From the NCBI GenBank assembly GCA_964415065.1, contig CAYPYX010000007.1:12316-76315 (forward strand): 64,000 bases of DNA, in the 5' to 3' direction. Under the pieces are notes generated by a model. The model did no database searches and had not been told where the DNA came from. It worked only from the letters and a program-made list of their open reading frames with translations. Shown here in pieces: positions 61,486 to 64,000 of this stretch. The position numbers were made by a program, and so were the translations under genes. Position 1 is the stretch's first letter, and each line of letters starts with the position of its first letter. Origin of the DNA: VMCP01 sp964415065 (GTDB taxonomy: Bacteria > Bacteroidota > Bacteroidia > NS11-12g > UBA955).

Positions 61486-62922
61486 TTAAACTCCAGTATC
61501 GTGGTAAACAGATTCTTCCAAATATGGGTGATTGACTGCAACCAATCCACGTTTTGTTAAGCTGTTCAAAATCCAGAATGCGAACAATCCAGAGAACAAC
61601 AAGAAGATACCCACTTCCAATATTCCGATATGTTGGTTAGGACCAAATACACCTGGAATTACCATAAACCATACATCAAAGTAGTGTCCAACAATTAAAA
61701 GTGCAGGAATAACAACCATGATTTTTGAATTTCTCTTAGCACTTCTCATTAACAAGAACACGAAAGGTGTTACGAAGTTAATGAAGAAATTCGCTAAGAA
61801 ATAAGGCTTATAGTTTTCATAACGGATTTGGTAGTACATCATTTCCTCTGGAATTTGAGCATACCAAATCAAAAGATATTGGAATAACCAAATGTAGGTC
61901 CAGAACACGGTGAAGGCAAACATAAATTTACCTAAATCGTGCATATGTTCTTTGTTTACCAATCCTAAGTAACCTTGATTCTTTAGGTACATGATAGTTA
62001 GGGTTATCACGGCGATTGCAGATACCCAAGAAGTTGCGAAATTGTAAACTCCAAAAATGGTAGAATACCAATGTGCGTCAACACTCATGATAAACAACCA
62101 AGCAATGATTGAAATCGTGAAACCAAAAATAACCAAGAACGCCGCGCTAAAACGAATACTCTTTTTGAAGAAGGTTACATCCCCTTTAGGAGCAGTATCT
62201 TCAGCTAATGACAATCCTCTTAGTTTATGACCGATAAATACCCAAATTGCGATTAAGATAGCAGGTAAAATGAACAACATTTTTGTATTCAAAAAACCAG
62301 ATTTACCAGCTAAAATTTTATCGTAACCAGCATCAGTAGGTTTCAAACCCAAATGTTCATAATGAGCCCAGTGGTATAAATCGTCTTTACCTAAAAGCAC
62401 AGCTACAAACAAAACCACAAATGCTACAGGAATGAACGTAAAAATAGCTTCAGGAACTCTCTTCAAAGCAACTGACCAACCTGCATTTGCTGCATATTGG
62501 ATGGCATACCAGAATAAAGCACACAACGAAACCATAGTGAAGAAGTAACCAGCAACTAAAAGATTTGCGTAAATCTTAGTTGTCCAAGGTTTATCTTGTT
62601 CATGGTATTCCATTCTTGGACCGAAATTTTCAGTTTCCACATTGTGATGTTCCTCAGCATAAGAAGCGGCACTATGTTCAGCAGGAGCAGCATGTTCAGA
62701 ATGTTCTGTTGCATCGCCGTGGGCAGCTGATTCATGTTTTTCGGTTGTATGTTCAGCAGTAGCGTGACTGTTGTGAGAAGAACCAGCATGACTTTTTTGA
62801 TTAGCTATACCGATACCAGTCAACACCAATCCCAAAAGCATAAGAATTATCGTAAACGTCTTTGCTTTCGCAGGAATTACAAAATTTTCCTGCTTAATTT
62901 CTATATGATGTCCGTGTCCCAT
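61486..62922 (-). CDS. actF: alternative complex III, NrfD-like membrane subunit ActF
   Basis: ActF is a polytopic subunit of the quinol:electron-acceptor oxidoreductase that replaces cytochrome bc1 in many Bacteroidota. The 478 residues have about ten membrane segments (e.g. 22-40, 118-140, 155-175 and further). Context identifies it: actD, actE and actF follow each other with gaps of 11 and 18 bases. Between helices 1 and 2 (residues 41-117) lies a histidine-rich loop with 11 His between residues 45 and 93, which is unusual and discussed separately. The residues ENYKPYFLANFFINFVTPFVFLL (about 375-397) match the conserved quinol subunit core. A strong terminator ends the operon. Confidence 0.87.
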   Translation of the reverse strand: MGHGHHIEIKQENFVIPAKAKTFTIILMLLGLVLTGIGIANQKSHAGSSHNSHATAEHTTEKHESAAHGDATEHSEHAAPAEHSAASYAEEHHNVETENFGPRMEYHEQDKPWTTKIYANLLVAGYFFTMVSLCALFWYAIQYAANAGWSVALKRVPEAIFTFIPVAFVVLFVAVLLGKDDLYHWAHYEHLGLKPTDAGYDKILAGKSGFLNTKMLFILPAILIAIWVFIGHKLRGLSLAEDTAPKGDVTFFKKSIRFSAAFLVIFGFTISIIAWLFIMSVDAHWYSTIFGVYNFATSWVSAIAVITLTIMYLKNQGYLGLVNKEHMHDLGKFMFAFTVFWTYIWLFQYLLIWYAQIPEEMMYYQIRYENYKPYFLANFFINFVTPFVFLLMRSAKRNSKIMVVIPALLIVGHYFDVWFMVIPGVFGPNQHIGILEVGIFLLFSGLFAFWILNSLTKRGLVAVNHPYLEESVYHDTGV

Positions 62923-62940
62923 AATTAATATTTTTTGGAA

Positions 62941-63567
62941 TTATTTAGTAGATGCTGAATCTTGTGAAACAACAGCAGTAGTCGAACTACCACCTTTTGC
63001 GCTCAATAATTTAACATATTTAACAACTCTCCAACGATCCACAGGTTTCAATACTGAAGCGTGTGAACCCATGTTGTTTTTACCGTATGTTAACGTATGA
63101 TAAATTTTTCCTTCTGGAAGTGTTTTGATATATTCATCGGTGTAACCTTTCCAAGCTGGTTTCAAAGTAGAAACTTTTTTGAACACTTCACCGTCGTTAT
63201 TACCTTCTGCACCATGGCAGGGAGCGCAATAAATATCGTACATGTATTTTCCACGAGAATCAATTTGATCAATTCCAGCTGGAGCTACAACAGCGGTAGC
63301 AGCAGCTTCGTAACCTTCACCTGTATTAGGCATGGAATACATATGATCAATTTTACCCATAGCTACTGAACCTACAACGGGCTCACGCATACTCATTCCA
63401 TAAGGGTTAGTTTTGAAAGAATCTGCTTGATTGTATGGCTCGTATCCTTTTGAGTAATACATATCAGGAGCATATTCCCAACCTGGATCATTTCCGCGAC
63501 TTACGCAACTGCCTAAAGCAACTACTGCCAACGCTGAAACTAAAGTTATATTAAACTTATTTGTCAT
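62941..63567 (-). CDS. actE: alternative complex III, mono-haem cytochrome c lipoprotein ActE
   Basis: ActE is a periplasmic-side, membrane-anchored cytochrome c of alternative complex III. The 208-residue protein has a lipoprotein signal (VVALGSC, Cys21) and one haem c motif, CAPCH, near residue 114 (YDIYCAPCHGAEGNNDG). GKNNMGSHASVLKPVDRWRVVKYVKLL (about 160-186) provides the likely distal Met ligand and the C-terminal helix. It lies between actD (11 bases) and actF (18 bases). It accepts electrons from the penta-haem/Fe-S part of the complex and passes them to cytochrome c or directly to an oxidase. Confidence 0.92.
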   Translation of the reverse strand: MTNKFNITLVSALAVVALGSCVSRGNDPGWEYAPDMYYSKGYEPYNQADSFKTNPYGMSMREPVVGSVAMGKIDHMYSMPNTGEGYEAAATAVVAPAGIDQIDSRGKYMYDIYCAPCHGAEGNNDGEVFKKVSTLKPAWKGYTDEYIKTLPEGKIYHTLTYGKNNMGSHASVLKPVDRWRVVKYVKLLSAKGGSSTTAVVSQDSASTK

Positions 63568-63578
63568 TGTCTTAAGGA

Positions 63579-64000
63579 TTAAATTACAGTTTGAACGCCA
63601 TGATGAAATTCTCTAACCTCAACCGCACCTTTGTTCTTCATGGTAGAAATCAAATCTTGCTCGTTGATACTTTCAGAAAGTTCAACAGCCATCACCATGC
63701 GATCGTCGGTTTGACGTTCATCGAGTAAATCGTTTTTAACTCCGAATAACATTCTGTTTCTCCAAAAGAAAAAGAATCCCATTCCATATGCTGTACACAA
63801 TACCATACCCTCGAACATTACTGGAATCCAAGAAGGGGTAAAACGCACAGGCTTATTTCCCACGTTGATAGGCCAGTCAATAACATACATGTAATAAATC
63901 ATGGTAGTCATCAACATTAAACCTGTCAAACCACAGAAAAATGCAACTCGAGCCAATTTACTTCTTTTCACTCCAATAATACGATCCAAACCGTGAACTG
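63579..64000 (-). CDS. actD: alternative complex III subunit ActD (DUF3341), 5' truncated by the window
   Basis: ActD is a small membrane subunit of alternative complex III with two transmembrane helices. The gene runs off the window end. The TTG at 63989 looks like a start but is an internal leucine: the frame upstream reads V-H-G-L-D-R-I-I-G-V, the conserved DUF3341 sequence following the N-terminal cytoplasmic domain. Visible are the two helices (about VAFFCGLTGLMLMTTMIYY and MFEGMVLCTAYGMGFFFF), the motif INVGNKPVRFTPSWIPVMFE between them and a C-terminal soluble tail. It precedes actE by 11 bases. About 140 of roughly 175 residues are present. Confidence 0.9.
   Translation of the reverse strand, partial: VHGLDRIIGVKRSKLARVAFFCGLTGLMLMTTMIYYMYVIDWPINVGNKPVRFTPSWIPVMFEGMVLCTAYGMGFFFFWRNRMLFGVKNDLLDERQTDDRMVMAVELSESINEQDLISTMKNKGAVEVREFHHGVQTVI

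Noticed and set aside
63987..63989. TTG as start of actD
   Set aside because: The frame continues upstream as V-H-G, the conserved residues before L-D-R in DUF3341 proteins, so the gene is cut by the window edge.

Overview
The window comes from a low-GC, AT-rich member of the Bacteroidota. This rests on three large proteins with type IX secretion (T9SS) C-terminal sorting domains, a TonB-dependent receptor paired with a DUF4249 lipoprotein, an alternative complex III (Act) operon, the glycine-lipid acyltransferases GlsA/GlsB, promoters of the Bacteroidota form TTTG-N19-TAnnTTTG, and a general absence of Shine-Dalgarno sequences. A run of exactly 100 N marks a scaffold join in a draft assembly or MAG. 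I see no insertion sequence, prophage, integrase, CRISPR array or toxin system. Most of the window is ordinary chromosomal housekeeping DNA.

Layout. 1-2.8 kb: end of serC, serA and a DUF1015 gene, a compact serine-biosynthesis operon. 2.9-6.3 kb (minus): ArsR-type regulator, LpxL-like acyltransferase, M42 aminopeptidase and an AraC regulator. The AraC gene diverges from an aldehyde dehydrogenase (6.5-8.0 kb), which is followed by its usual partner DUF779. 8.7-11.5 kb (minus): tRNA-Val, the ribosome-rescue factor RqcH and an unrecognised exported protein. 11.6-16.4 kb (plus): homogentisate dioxygenase, then a secreted beta-propeller protein. 16.4-16.85 kb: a 71-bp degenerate repeat containing the assembly gap. 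16.8-24.1 kb (minus): TPR protein, gyrA and a double M16 protease. 24.4-27.0 kb: a T9SS protein with a CXXCH motif, convergent with uvrA. 29.9-33.7 kb (minus): DUF4249 lipoprotein, TonB receptor and folB. 33.7-38.4 kb (plus): glutaryl-CoA dehydrogenase, phosphohexomutase, glsA and glsB. 38.4-44.6 kb: T9SS subtilase, tcdA, a small lipoprotein, a TPR lipoprotein behind tRNA-Leu, and ornithine aminotransferase. 44.7-53.2 kb (plus): a large outer-membrane protein, then the rod-shape cluster mreB-mreC-mreD-mrdA-rodA. 53.3-58.5 kb: an FG-GAP/VCBS lipoprotein, a tiny basic protein gene and a vanadium-haloperoxidase-like lipoprotein. 58.6-64 kb (minus): valS and the distal part of the act operon (actF, actE, partial actD).

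How the genes work together. The mre/mrdA/rodA block builds the lateral-wall elongation machine. The Act genes encode part of a quinol:electron-acceptor oxidoreductase. GlsA/GlsB and the LpxL-like enzyme modify membrane lipids. The AraC-aldehyde dehydrogenase-DUF779 group looks like an inducible aldehyde detoxification unit with a visible pair of operator-like repeats. HmgA, GcdH and RocD belong to amino-acid breakdown.

I found no convincing new multi-gene system. The best leads are: DUF1015 as a possible serine-pathway enzyme; the RqcH-linked orphan; the pseudo-peptidase/outer-membrane protein beside the mre cluster; the VCBS/haloperoxidase neighbourhood with its embedded 50-residue basic protein; a terminator hairpin built from the last codons of two convergent genes; a tRNA whose encoded CCA end lies one base before an ATG; and a recurring -7 box placed 3-8 bases before start codons.
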